DNA from: CAYMZZ01 sp047600605
GTDB taxonomy: Bacteria > Bacteroidota > Bacteroidia > Chitinophagales > Chitinophagaceae
Direction: 5' to 3'
Assembly (NCBI GenBank): GCA_047600605.1
Contig: JASGKK010000003.1
Span: forward strand, 1,054,001 to 1,118,000
Length of the DNA: 64,000 nucleotides
Numbering within the stretch: the first letter of the stretch is position 1; the number at the start of each line of letters is the position of its first letter. Positions 33,724 to 42,609 of this stretch are shown here, piece after piece. The notes beneath the pieces were generated by a model. It saw nothing but the letters and a program-made list of their open reading frames with translations. It was not told where the DNA came from and ran no database searches. Both the position numbers and the translations under genes were made by a program.

Positions 33724-34218
33724 ATGAAATTTTTAACTCCCGAATTTGGCCTTTTGATCTGGACCCTGCTGGCGTTCCTGATTGTATTTTTCATTCTGGG
33801 CAAACTGGCCTGGCCGGCTATTCTGAAAGGTCTGCGTGACCGCGAAAACAGCATTGCCAGCTCACTCGAAACGGCAGAGCGCGTGCGTGCAGAGATGGCG
33901 CAGATGAAAAGCGAGAATGAAGCCCTGCTGGCCAAAGCCCGTGAAGAGCGTGCCCAGTTGCTGAAAGAGGCCCGGGATATGAAAGATAAAATCGTCAACG
34001 AAGCCAAGGACCAGGCAAAAACAGAAGCCAATAAGATCATTCTGGAAGCTCAGGCTACTATCAATGCCCAGAAAATGGCAGCGCTTACCGACGTGAAAAA
34101 CCAGGTAGGTAAACTGGTAATTGAAGTAAGTGAAAAAGTACTGCGCCGTGAACTGGCCGGTAAAGAAGCCCAGGAAGCTCATATCAAGGGCCTGGTTGAT
34201 GATGTAAAACTGAACTAA
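33724..34218 (+). CDS. atpF: F-type ATP synthase subunit b
   Basis: Peripheral stalk subunit of 164 residues. One N-terminal membrane helix (FGLLIWTLLAFLIVFFILG, about 7-25) is followed by a long charged coiled coil (about 30-140) rich in Ala, Lys, Glu and Arg. A dimer connects F0 to the delta subunit. It lies 144 bp after atpE, separated by hairpin structures, and 52 bp before atpH. Confidence 0.94.
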   Translation: MKFLTPEFGLLIWTLLAFLIVFFILGKLAWPAILKGLRDRENSIASSLETAERVRAEMAQMKSENEALLAKAREERAQLLKEARDMKDKIVNEAKDQAKTEANKIILEAQATINAQKMAALTDVKNQVGKLVIEVSEKVLRRELAGKEAQEAHIKGLVDDVKLN

Positions 34219-34270
34219 AAGAAAGCGGATGAAGTGACCGGATCCGGTGCTTCCCAAATTAATATAGAAT

Positions 34271-34834
34271 ATGCCTAATCCACGTTTAGCAGCACGCTAT
34301 GCCAAATCTCTGATTGACCTCTCCCTGGAGAAAGGTCAGCTGGAGCAGGTATATCAGGATATGCAATGGCTGCAAACTGCCTGCAAGAGCAGCCGCGATT
34401 TTCTGAACCTGCTGCGCAGCCCGGTTATCAAAGCCGATACCAAACGCAAAGTGCTGGAAGCCGTTACGGCCGGTAAACTGAGCGAACTCACTACCGGCTT
34501 TATTCGCCTGCTGGTAAGCAAGGGTCGTGAAAGCAACCTGCCCGAAATTGCAGCAGCTTCCATCGCTCTTTATAAAGAACATAAAAATATCTATACGGTA
34601 CAGCTTACTACAGCCACACCTGTCGACAATGCAGTACGTGCAGCTATTGTAGAGCAGGTAAAGAAATCGGCCGGAGTACAGCATATTGAGCTGGAAGAAA
34701 AAGTGAATCCCGATATCATTGGCGGTTTTGTACTGCAACTGGGCGATAAACTGGTAGATGCCAGCATTGCCTATGACCTGCGGGCAATTGCCAAGCAATT
34801 TGACAACAACGATTTTATTTATAAAATCCGTTAA
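34271..34834 (+). CDS. atpH: F-type ATP synthase subunit delta
   Basis: OSCP/delta subunit of 187 residues, linking the peripheral stalk to the alpha3-beta3 head. It has the N-terminal RLAARYAKSLIDLSLEKG, the central FIRLLVSKGRESNLPEIAA and the C-terminal DIIGGFVLQLGDKLVDASI, which are the family's recognisable segments. The 46 bp before atpA consist of ACTTACAACTTATAACTTA-like repeat words. Confidence 0.94.
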   Translation: MPNPRLAARYAKSLIDLSLEKGQLEQVYQDMQWLQTACKSSRDFLNLLRSPVIKADTKRKVLEAVTAGKLSELTTGFIRLLVSKGRESNLPEIAAASIALYKEHKNIYTVQLTTATPVDNAVRAAIVEQVKKSAGVQHIELEEKVNPDIIGGFVLQLGDKLVDASIAYDLRAIAKQFDNNDFIYKIR

Positions 34835-34842
34835 GCAAAACG

Positions 34843-34877
34843 CAGAACTTAATACTTACAACTTATAACTTAAGAAT
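34843..34877. repeat. AACTTA-type repeat words directly upstream of atpA
   Basis: AACTTAATACTTACAACTTA and TAACTTAAG fill the gap between atpH and the atpA ATG (34881). They match the words at 6571-6618, 7346-7395 (reverse) and 30032-30062. Confidence 0.6.
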
Positions 34878-34880
34878 TAT

Positions 34881-36458
34881 ATGGCAGAGATTAAACCCGA
34901 TGAGATAAGTGCGATACTGCGCCAGCAGTTGAGCAACTTCAACGCCAGTGCAGACCTCGAAGAAGTAGGTACTGTATTGCAGGTGGGCGATGGTATTGCC
35001 CGCGTATACGGACTGGGCAACGTACGCTACGGTGAGCTGGTAGAGTTTGAGAATGGCGTACGCGCTATCGCACTTAACCTTGAAGAAGATAATGTGGGTG
35101 TGGTATTGATGGGTGAAAGCGGAGATATTAAGGAAGGAGCCAAAGTGCGCCGTACCGGTCAGATCGCTTCTATCAAAGTAGGCGAAGGCATGGTAGGCCG
35201 CGTGGTAAATACCCTGGGTCAGCCTATTGACGGTAAAGGCCCTATTGCCGGTGAGCGTTACGAAATGCCCCTGGAGCGGAAAGCCCCCGGTGTAATCTTC
35301 CGTGAGCCGGTAAAAGAACCGCTGCAAACCGGTATCAAAGCCATCGACGCCATGATCCCCATCGGCCGCGGTCAGCGTGAGCTGATCATCGGTGATCGTC
35401 AAACCGGCAAGACTGCCATTGCCATTGATACCATTATCAATCAGCGTGAGTTCTACGCTGCCGGCAATCCCGTATACTGTATTTATGTAGCCATTGGTCA
35501 GAAAGCTTCTACCATTGCAGGTGTAATGAAAACCCTGCAGGACAATGGCGCTATGGAATATACAACCATCGTGGCCGCTTCTGCATCTGACCCTGCTCCG
35601 CTGCAGTTCTATGCACCTTTTGCCGGTGCTGCCATCGGCGAATTCTTCCGCGATACCGGACGTCCCGCACTGATCATTTACGATGATCTGTCAAAACAGG
35701 CGGTAGCTTACCGTGAGGTATCTCTGCTGCTGCGTCGTCCTCCCGGTCGCGAAGCTTATCCCGGTGACGTATTCTACCTGCACAGCCGTCTGCTGGAGCG
35801 CGCTGCCAAAGTGATCAATAACGATGAGATCGTAAAGAATATGAACGATCTGCCCGATAGCATCCGTCACCTCGTAAAAGGTGGTGGTTCACTCACCGCG
35901 CTGCCTATCATCGAAACACAGGCAGGTGACGTATCGGCCTATATCCCGACCAACGTAATCTCTATTACCGACGGTCAGATATTCCTTGAGTCAAACCTGT
36001 TCCTGTCTGGTATCCGTCCTGCCATCAACGTGGGTATCTCTGTAAGCCGCGTAGGTGGTAACGCCCAGATCAAATCCATGAAGAAAGTAGCAGGTACACT
36101 GAAACTTGACCAGGCCCTCTACCGTGAGCTGGAAGCCTTCTCCAAATTTGGCGGTGACCTCGATGCGGCTACTAAAAACGTAATCGACAAGGGTGCCCGT
36201 AACGTGGAGATCCTGAAACAGCCCCAATACACACCATTCGCCGTGGAAAAACAGGTTGCTATCATCTATCTTGGTACCAATGGTATCATTAAAGATGTAC
36301 CTGTAAAACGTGTGAAGGAGTTTGAAGAACATTTCCTGCTGGAAATGGAAAACAAACTGTCTGATGTACTGGCTGCTTTCAAAAAAGGTAATCTGCCCGA
36401 TGACGGTATCAAGAAAATGGTGGAACTGGCCCAAAGCCTGATCCCCCAGTACAAATAA
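34881..36458 (+). CDS. atpA: F-type ATP synthase subunit alpha
   Basis: Non-catalytic nucleotide-binding subunit of the F1 head, 525 residues. Walker A is GDRQTGKTA (about 170-178), Walker B region PALIIYDDLSKQA (about 262-274), and the alpha/beta signature PAINVGISVSRVGG (about 374-387). A strong terminator follows, so atpA is the last gene of this operon. The gamma subunit gene that usually follows atpA is absent. Confidence 0.97.
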   Translation: MAEIKPDEISAILRQQLSNFNASADLEEVGTVLQVGDGIARVYGLGNVRYGELVEFENGVRAIALNLEEDNVGVVLMGESGDIKEGAKVRRTGQIASIKVGEGMVGRVVNTLGQPIDGKGPIAGERYEMPLERKAPGVIFREPVKEPLQTGIKAIDAMIPIGRGQRELIIGDRQTGKTAIAIDTIINQREFYAAGNPVYCIYVAIGQKASTIAGVMKTLQDNGAMEYTTIVAASASDPAPLQFYAPFAGAAIGEFFRDTGRPALIIYDDLSKQAVAYREVSLLLRRPPGREAYPGDVFYLHSRLLERAAKVINNDEIVKNMNDLPDSIRHLVKGGGSLTALPIIETQAGDVSAYIPTNVISITDGQIFLESNLFLSGIRPAINVGISVSRVGGNAQIKSMKKVAGTLKLDQALYRELEAFSKFGGDLDAATKNVIDKGARNVEILKQPQYTPFAVEKQVAIIYLGTNGIIKDVPVKRVKEFEEHFLLEMENKLSDVLAAFKKGNLPDDGIKKMVELAQSLIPQYK

Positions 36459-36486
36459 GAATAGAAGATCTCTGCATAAGAAGAAG

Positions 36487-36510
36487 GCCCCGTTTACGGG
36501 GCTTTTTTTT
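36487..36510 (+). terminator. Intrinsic terminator of the ATP synthase operon
   Basis: GCCCCG (36487-36492), TTTA loop, CGGGGC (36497-36502), then eight Ts. It comes 28 nt after the atpA stop codon. Confidence 0.92.
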
Positions 36511-37007
36511 ATGCAGAGAAAATCACCCTGACGCACGCATTGCTGGCCTGCAAGACATTCCATCTTCCCCCACCTTCCACCCTTCACCTTTTGCTATCCA
36601 CGCAGGTAACCTTACTAGTAAATTCCCGCTGATCGCCTTCGTAAAATCTGGCCACTCCACTCCAGATCATATCTTTTTTGACCTTATATATGGAAAGGAC
36701 GCGGCGCTGAGACAAAATTTATTTTAGTATAATTATTTGATTATCAATATTAATAGTAAAAGTACTACAGAAAATACGGTATTTTTTACGAAAAAATGCG
36801 CGGAAAACTTGCATCGGTAAATACCTCGTATTATTTTAGCACTCGAATCCGTAATAACCCTAGCGAAAGCAAGTAAATCCGTCTGTGAATAAAGCTAAAA
36901 TCCTGGTTACACTCCAGGTGCCTTTCTTCCAGCCTCTCGTTCCTGTTTTTTTAGGGTTGCTACTCTCCTGACGAAGACCAGCTTTTTTGGACCCTAAATG
37001 AAACAAA
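36511..37007. other. Long non-coding gap before a T9SS gene
   Basis: Nearly 500 bp without a credible ORF. The central part is very AT-rich (36716-36840). TTATTTTA at 36831-36838 is a near match to the -7 box and would give a leader of about 160 nt. In that leader I see CCTGG/CCAGG (36907-36923), a GCGAAAGC mini-hairpin (about 36867) and AACCCTA/TAGGGTT (36859 and 36951) that could pair. No riboswitch class is recognisable. Confidence 0.4.
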
Positions 37008-38342
37008 ATGAAAACAACTTTACCCCTCTCTCAACAAATTTTCCGCAGCCTGCTGGTTGGTTGCACACTCTTCACATCAGTATTAGCTTCAGCACAGTCC
37101 GGCAATGGCGGCCAGCAAAGTACGCCTGAACTGGTTTTTAAAAATGCGGTGCGCGAAAGCGGCAGTGCAGGTGCAGACGGTACCGTTTACCGCTTTGGCA
37201 GTGTGACCAGCAATGTAGATGCCCTGGTAACTATCGCCGGCCGTTCTTCCAGCCTGGTAACACTGAGCACTATTGACCGTACAGGTACCGGTTACGACAA
37301 TGCGTTTCAACCCGAGGTAAGCTATAATAATGGTAATGCCTCGAGCAACCGCAACTGGTGGATGGACTTTGATGTGCGTTTTGTAACAAAAGACGGCAGC
37401 ACGCCCGTTACCGTTAACGAATTCAAGGTAACCGCCCTCGATGTGGATGGTGACGGAAGCCGCCTGCGTGAGTATGTTGGCTTTTACAATGCCCAGTCTT
37501 ATATACTTGAGAATAATACACAGCTGAGCGTACAAAACATCAGCGCTACCATTTTTGGTTTGCTGACTCCCGGCCGCCAGTTTGATGGCCCTACTGCCAA
37601 CTACAACAATATTGATGTAACGGCTACCCGCGTAATGACCACGCTTAGCTATTCCAATAAAAGCAGCTTCCGCGTACGCACCGGTGGTGCTACCGGCAAC
37701 GGCTCCAGCAGTTCTGCATCACGTATGTACTCTTTCTGGTTCAAAGGGTTCAGCTATACAGCACCCGTACAATCTACACTGCCTGTAAAACTGGTGTCGT
37801 TCAACGCAACACTCGGTGCTAACAAAGTGGATCTGAAATGGGTAACTGCCGAAGAAAAGAACGTAAGCCATTTTGAAGTGGAAAAAAGTACCGACGGAAA
37901 AAATTTCAGCAGCATCGGTGTGGTGTTTGCCTTTGGCAACAGTGCTGAGGTTCGCAACTATGCCTTTACAGACAACAATGTGAATTCTACCAAAGATGGC
38001 GTACTCTATTACCGTCTGCGTTCTGTAGATATTGATACAAAGAATGAACTGTCGCAAGTACGCATGATCCATATCAGCAAACGTGCCGGTGCCGAGCTTT
38101 CCCTGCTTACCTATCCCAATCCTGCCAGCAGCGATCTGCGGATTACAATTCCTGCACAATGGCAGGGCAAAAAAGTGGCTTACGAAGTGATCAGCCAAAA
38201 TGGCCAGGTGCTGATGCGTAGCCAGAATGGCGCCGCCAGCCAGACTGAAAACCTGAATATCAGCAAGTTGCCTACCGGCTTCTACTCTGTACGGGTGACC
38301 TGCGACGGCGAAACAGCTCAGCAAAAAATAATCAAACAGTAA
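37008..38342 (+). CDS. T9SS-secreted protein with type A sorting domain
   Basis: Secreted protein of 444 residues: signal peptide (to about residue 30, ...TSVLASA-Q), an N-terminal beta-rich domain (about 35-255) without a family I can name, an FN3-like module beginning LPVKLVSFNATLGANKVDLK (about 260-355), and a C-terminal sorting domain with YPNPASSDLRITIP...GQVLMR...LPTGFYSVRV...QQKIIKQ (about 370-444). The sorting domain sends it through the type IX secretion pore. The same FN3-like module recurs in the genes at 42610, 47113, 50854, 54088 and 57702. A GAAA-loop terminator follows at 38367-38392. Confidence 0.88.
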   Translation: MKTTLPLSQQIFRSLLVGCTLFTSVLASAQSGNGGQQSTPELVFKNAVRESGSAGADGTVYRFGSVTSNVDALVTIAGRSSSLVTLSTIDRTGTGYDNAFQPEVSYNNGNASSNRNWWMDFDVRFVTKDGSTPVTVNEFKVTALDVDGDGSRLREYVGFYNAQSYILENNTQLSVQNISATIFGLLTPGRQFDGPTANYNNIDVTATRVMTTLSYSNKSSFRVRTGGATGNGSSSSASRMYSFWFKGFSYTAPVQSTLPVKLVSFNATLGANKVDLKWVTAEEKNVSHFEVEKSTDGKNFSSIGVVFAFGNSAEVRNYAFTDNNVNSTKDGVLYYRLRSVDIDTKNELSQVRMIHISKRAGAELSLLTYPNPASSDLRITIPAQWQGKKVAYEVISQNGQVLMRSQNGAASQTENLNISKLPTGFYSVRVTCDGETAQQKIIKQ

Positions 38343-38366
38343 ACGAATTATCAATAGGGGTTCTAT

Positions 38367-38392
38367 GCCGGGTACGAAAGTACCCGGCTTTT
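38367..38392 (+). terminator. Intrinsic terminator with a GAAA tetraloop
   Basis: GCCGGGTAC (38367-38375), GAAA, GTACCCGGC (38380-38388), then TTTT. Perfect 9-bp stem 25 nt after the T9SS gene. Confidence 0.9.
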
Positions 38393-38406
38393 CGGTTTTA
38401 CTTTAA

Positions 38407-38438
38407 TTTGGTTTATATTATAAACTAGTTTATGTTTG
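38407..38438 (+). promoter_or_regulatory. Full-consensus Bacteroidota promoter of the TonB receptor gene
   Basis: TTTG at 38407-38410, 20 bp spacer, TATGTTTG at 38431-38438. Both boxes match the consensus TTTG/TAnnTTTG exactly. The receptor ATG is at 38457, giving a leader of roughly 12 nt. Confidence 0.75.
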
Positions 38439-38456
38439 TCCTGTCTTAAGCTAAAA

Positions 38457-40721
38457 ATGAATATGAAACCGATCCATCTGCTGCTTTGGGTAAGTTTATT
38501 TCTGCTGTTGCAACCCGCATCGGCGCAAACCGTGGTAAAGGGTGTGGTGACCGGCAATAAATCAAAACCATTATATGGTGTCAGCATCAGCATTAAGGAT
38601 AGTTATGATGGCGCCACCACCGACAGCCTGGGGCGTTTTTCTTTTACTACCACGGAAACAGGTGAGCAACTGCTGCAGGCAACTGCTGTAGGATATAAAC
38701 CATACAGTCAATTGCTCAAACTGCAGGGGCAGCCTCTCACACTTACAATAGCACTGAAAGAAGAGGTGACCGAATTGCAGGCGGTTACCATTACAGCAGG
38801 TACATTTGAAGCCAGTGATAAGAAAAGAGCTTCGGCCGTACTCGATCCGCTTGATATAGTAACCACGGCGAGCGCCAATGGGGATATTACCGGCGCATTA
38901 AAAACCCTGCCCGGCGCCCAAACGGTAGGTGAGAGTGAGGGCCTTTTTGTAAGAGGAGGTACTGCTGCCGAAACAAAAACCTTTATTGATGGCACACTGG
39001 TCAATAACTTCTTCTTCAGCAGTGTACCCAACATAGCCCAGTTCAGTCGTTTTTCCCCCTTTATATTTAAAGGCACCGTTTTCAGCACGGGTGGTTATTC
39101 AGCATTGTATGGCCAGGCGCTTTCTTCGGCACTTATTCTCGAGTCGATCGATCTGCCTGAGCAAACCACAGCCAGTGTGGGACTGAGTGTATTGAGTGCG
39201 AATGCCGGCTATCAGCATCTGGCAAAAAATAAAAAATCATCCTGGGGAGCAAGTTATGGTTATACTAACCTGGCGCTGGCATTTGCAGTGATCAAACAGC
39301 GGCAGGATTATTCGCAGGCACCAGCCTATCATAATGCGGATGCCAACTTCCGTATCAAAACATCGGCTACCGGTATGCTGAAGTACTATGGCTATTTCAG
39401 CAGCAATAAACTTGCCTTTACCACACCCAGCATTGATTCACTCGGTTACTATGACCGTTTTTCCATCGGCAATACCAATCACTATCACAACCTTTCGTGG
39501 CGCGAAAACGTAGGCCGGCGCTGGAAAGTGCAGCTGGGAGTCTCTTATACCAACAACAAAGACGATATCAATAGTCACATGCAGGATGAGGATAAGAAAG
39601 AGGTTGCGCTCGATGGGCTGGAAGCTAAGAAATTTGCACTCGACAGCCGGGGCAATTATTTCAATGCAAAAATGGTATGGGATCGCCGGTTGCGCGGTTT
39701 GAGCGCTTTCCGTTTTGGAGCAGAGTATAACTATGCCAGGGACAACATCCGTTACCGGGATTATACCAATAGCCTTTATCCTTCGCAGTTGCGCGATGAT
39801 GTGACATCAGTATTTGCCGAAGGCGATATTTATATTACCAATGTGCTGGCCGCAAAAGCCGGTTTGCGTATGGAGCATTCGTCTATACTGGACAAAAATA
39901 ACCTGGCACCACGATTGTCGCTGGCGTATAAACTCGGCAAGGGTACACAGGCATCTGTAGCCTATGGCATTTTTTATCAGAACCCCGAGCGCCGTTACCT
40001 GCCCGCAGCTCAGCCACTCACCTTTATGAAGGCAACACATTACATTGCCCAGTTTCAACGGGTGGCCAATCAGCAATCTTTCCGTGCAGAGATATTCTAT
40101 AAAAAATATGACGACCTGGTCAAATCAGGGTTTGTCAACTATCGTGAAACTGCGGTGAGCAATGCCGGTTATGGTGATGCAAAGGGGATTGAATTTTTCT
40201 GGAGAGATAAGAAAACGATCAAATCGCTTGATTACTGGATCTCTTACAGCTATCTGGATACCAAACGCGATTTTCTGACATTTCCGTATGCCATCACACC
40301 CAATTTTGCAGCAAAGCATACCGGATCGCTGGTGGTGAAGAAGTTTGTACAAAGCTGGAAGATGAATCTCAATACAGCGTACAATTTTGCCAGTGGCCGC
40401 CCTTATTACAATATCGGTTATGATGCTTCGACATCGCAATACCAGTTTACCGATCGCGGACATGTGCCCGATTATCACAATGTGAGTTTTGCTATCAATT
40501 ACCTGCCCTTTATTGGTAAAAAGAATCCCAAATCATACCCGGTATGGGTGCTGCAGGTAAGCAATATCTTCAACATTCGTCAGGTGTATGGGTATCAGTA
40601 TTCGTACAATGGCCTGCGTAAGCAGGAGGTAGTTCCCACATCGCGCATGTTTGTGTTTATCGGCTGCTTTATCAGCTTCGGTATTGACCGGAGCGATGAG
40701 GTCATGAACAATGCTTTATAA
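38457..40721 (+). CDS. TonB-dependent receptor with carboxypeptidase-regulatory domain
   Basis: Outer-membrane receptor of 754 residues. Signal peptide (to about 26), carboxypeptidase-regulatory-like domain (VVKGVVTGNKSKPLYGVSIS, about 28-110), plug domain with GLFVRGGTAAETKTFIDGTL and GGYSALYGQALSS (about 125-230), then the barrel. It ends in an unusual FIGCFISFGIDRSDEVMNNAL. No SusD gene is adjacent; a secreted protein and two small regulatory/membrane genes follow, perhaps in the same transcript. The substrate is unknown. ATGs at 38457 and 38463 are both possible starts. Confidence 0.9.
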   Translation: MNMKPIHLLLWVSLFLLLQPASAQTVVKGVVTGNKSKPLYGVSISIKDSYDGATTDSLGRFSFTTTETGEQLLQATAVGYKPYSQLLKLQGQPLTLTIALKEEVTELQAVTITAGTFEASDKKRASAVLDPLDIVTTASANGDITGALKTLPGAQTVGESEGLFVRGGTAAETKTFIDGTLVNNFFFSSVPNIAQFSRFSPFIFKGTVFSTGGYSALYGQALSSALILESIDLPEQTTASVGLSVLSANAGYQHLAKNKKSSWGASYGYTNLALAFAVIKQRQDYSQAPAYHNADANFRIKTSATGMLKYYGYFSSNKLAFTTPSIDSLGYYDRFSIGNTNHYHNLSWRENVGRRWKVQLGVSYTNNKDDINSHMQDEDKKEVALDGLEAKKFALDSRGNYFNAKMVWDRRLRGLSAFRFGAEYNYARDNIRYRDYTNSLYPSQLRDDVTSVFAEGDIYITNVLAAKAGLRMEHSSILDKNNLAPRLSLAYKLGKGTQASVAYGIFYQNPERRYLPAAQPLTFMKATHYIAQFQRVANQQSFRAEIFYKKYDDLVKSGFVNYRETAVSNAGYGDAKGIEFFWRDKKTIKSLDYWISYSYLDTKRDFLTFPYAITPNFAAKHTGSLVVKKFVQSWKMNLNTAYNFASGRPYYNIGYDASTSQYQFTDRGHVPDYHNVSFAINYLPFIGKKNPKSYPVWVLQVSNIFNIRQVYGYQYSYNGLRKQEVVPTSRMFVFIGCFISFGIDRSDEVMNNAL

Positions 40722-40755
40722 TCTTTAATAACCATAAACTGTTAAACAAACCAAT

Positions 40756-41409
40756 ATGAAAAAATTCCTTTTCCTGGCCCTGTTACTTTCTGCAGTACTG
40801 GCAGGTCAGTCACAATCCGATAAGTTTAAAAAAGCCATGGAGCAGTGGGTGCCGGTTTTTGATACTACTTATTCTGCCGATGGATTTCTGACCCTGTCCA
40901 ATACTTTTCAACGCATAGCCGATGCAGAAAAGAATCAGTGGCTGCCGTATTATTATGCTGCACTTACGCAGGTAAATGCCGGTTTTATGCTTACGGGTGG
41001 CCAGGGTGGCGCTGCCGATAAAACAGATCCTATCGCCGATAAAGCAGAGCAATTGCTGAATAAAGCAGAAGAGCTGGCAAAGGATAATTCAGAAATTTTC
41101 TGTGTAAAGAAAATGATCGCTACACTGCGTATGACGGCCGATCCTATGAACCGGTATATGACCTATGGTCCGGCAGCAGAGGCGGCATTGAATACCGCCA
41201 AAAAGCTGAACCCGGATAATCCGCGCGTATACCTGCTCGAAGGCCAGGATAAGTTTTATACACCGGAGCAATATGGTGGCAGCAAATCGGAAGCAAAGAA
41301 GCTTTTTGAAACAGCGATCAGTAAATTTGACATTTATAAGCCGGAAAGCAATATCCATCCCCACTGGGGTATGGTGCAGTTGAAATATTTCATGACGCAG
41401 CTGCAGTAA
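40756..41409 (+). CDS. Secreted helical (TPR-like) protein, function unknown
   Basis: Protein of 217 residues with a signal peptide (MKKFLFLALLLSAVLAGQSQ). The rest is helical, with Ala/Leu/Lys-rich pairs such as KAEQLLNKAEELAKDNSEIF and AALNTAKKLNPDNPRVYLLEG, whose NP-x-x-P-x-x-Y-x-L pattern is TPR-like. It follows the TonB receptor by 34 bp, so it is probably in the same operon and may assist it in the periplasm (inference). Confidence 0.72.
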   Translation: MKKFLFLALLLSAVLAGQSQSDKFKKAMEQWVPVFDTTYSADGFLTLSNTFQRIADAEKNQWLPYYYAALTQVNAGFMLTGGQGGAADKTDPIADKAEQLLNKAEELAKDNSEIFCVKKMIATLRMTADPMNRYMTYGPAAEAALNTAKKLNPDNPRVYLLEGQDKFYTPEQYGGSKSEAKKLFETAISKFDIYKPESNIHPHWGMVQLKYFMTQLQ

Positions 41410-41482
41410 TTACTGTTGCGAAACGATATCATCCTGCAGCCGGTGCATGACATCTGCTGCAGGATATGGTATTTTAAAAACT

Positions 41483-42166
41483 ATGGGGAACATGTCTGAA
41501 AAAGAAGAAGTATTATCCGAAAAAGAAAGTCTTGCCCTGATCACGACCATGATCAATAAGGCAAGGGATGTATATCATGAGACAGGTGTATCTGCCATCA
41601 TGTGGGGCGCACTGATCACGGTCTGTGCGCTGGTAAGATATGCGGAATACCAGTTTGATTTCCGGTTGCCTTTTGATATCTACCTGTTGACGATTGCTGC
41701 AGTAATACCGCAGATATACATGAGCCTGCGGGAGAAAAAGACAAGAAAAGTGCACCGGTACGACGATGTATTTATATCCAATCTGTGGCTTGCATTTGGG
41801 ATCTGCCTGGCTTTGCTGATACTGACCGTCAATATGGCTTTTAGTGCATGGCGGCCAATGCTCGAAGAATACAGGCAACTGACCGGTAAGACGCCATCTT
41901 TTCTGTTTGGAGAGTATGTGACTTCTCTCTTTCTGATGGTCTATGGCATTCCTACATTTGTGACCGGTGCATCGTGTCGTTTCAGACCCATGATGTGGGG
42001 TGGTATATTGTGCTGGGCCTGCGCCATTATTGCTATATTCACTTCCTTTAGAACCGACCTGCTGCTCACTGCATTTTCAGCCACTATGGCCTGGCTTATT
42101 CCGGGTATTGTGATGGAGCGTGATTACCGCCGGGCAAAAAAACAGGAACAGACGGTGCATGTTTAA
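41483..42166 (+). CDS. Six-helix membrane protein, function unknown
   Basis: Protein of 227 residues with a charged cytoplasmic N-terminus (MSEKEEVLSEKESLALITTM) and about six transmembrane helices, for example VSAIMWGALITVCALV, LWLAFGICLALLILTV and GILCWACAIIAIF. It overlaps by 8 bp with a small winged-helix regulator, an arrangement seen elsewhere in Bacteroidota. It may transmit or respond to the same signal (inference). Start chosen at ATG 41483 (M-G-N-M); 41492 is also possible, and the ATG at 41447 would add 12 unlikely residues. Confidence 0.7.
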   Translation: MGNMSEKEEVLSEKESLALITTMINKARDVYHETGVSAIMWGALITVCALVRYAEYQFDFRLPFDIYLLTIAAVIPQIYMSLREKKTRKVHRYDDVFISNLWLAFGICLALLILTVNMAFSAWRPMLEEYRQLTGKTPSFLFGEYVTSLFLMVYGIPTFVTGASCRFRPMMWGGILCWACAIIAIFTSFRTDLLLTAFSATMAWLIPGIVMERDYRRAKKQEQTVHV

Positions 42167-42446
42167 GGATCTGGACCCCATATTACATTCGCAACTCCGG
42201 CTGGCTGTTGTCTCGCTGCTCATAGGCGTGCGCGAGGCGGAGTTTACCTTTATCCGGGAAAAAACCGGAGCCAGCAGCGGCAACCTCAGTGTACAGATCC
42301 AGAAGCTGAAAGATGCCGGCTATATAGATGTGGTAAAACAATTTAAAGACAACTATCCCCAAACGATTTGTAAAATCACTCCCACCGGCGTAAAAGCATT
42401 TGAAGAATATGTGAAGAATTTGCAGACGTATCTGAAAACAGAGTGA
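42159..42446 (+). CDS. Small winged-helix transcriptional regulator
   Basis: Winged-helix protein of 95 residues: LDPILHSQLRLAVVSLLIG (helix 1), then EAEFTFIREKTGASSGNLSVQIQKL (recognition helix) and the wing ITPTGVKAFEEYV. This is the stand-alone MarR/ArsR-like winged-helix type usual next to small membrane proteins. It overlaps the upstream gene by 8 bp. Its stop codon TGA is the first part of a GGTCAG-type inverted repeat. Confidence 0.85.
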   Translation: MFKDLDPILHSQLRLAVVSLLIGVREAEFTFIREKTGASSGNLSVQIQKLKDAGYIDVVKQFKDNYPQTICKITPTGVKAFEEYVKNLQTYLKTE

Positions 42447-42481
42447 TTGGTGGTCAGCTCCCGGCCACTGACCACCGATCA
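42444..42481. repeat. GGTGGTCAG-type inverted repeat over the regulator stop codon
   Basis: TGATTGGTGGTCAG (42444-42457) and CTGACCACCGATCA (42468-42481) pair at 13 of 14 positions around a 10-nt loop. The first three bases are the stop codon of the winged-helix gene. Same word family as 21869-21985. Confidence 0.8.
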
Positions 42482-42486
42482 CTGAT

Positions 42487-42521
42487 AAAAAAAACCCGGT
42501 CCCTTAGACAAAGGACCGGTT
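42487..42521 (-). terminator. Intrinsic terminator of the gene at 42610
   Basis: On the minus strand AACCGGTCC-TTTGTCTAAG-GGACCGGG (one bulge) is followed by eight Ts (42494-42487). It lies about 90 nt beyond the stop of the minus-strand gene. Confidence 0.75.
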
Positions 42522-42609
42522 CTCTGTTGGAACTCTAAGTGTATGTATGATCAACTTTGGATCATCCCTCTGATTGAAAACTATCTTTGAAAGCCGTTCC
42601 GGGCTTCGA

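Noticed and set aside
36841..37007. Known riboswitch (for example TPP, FMN, cobalamin or c-di-GMP)
   Set aside because: None of the conserved core motifs of these classes is present.
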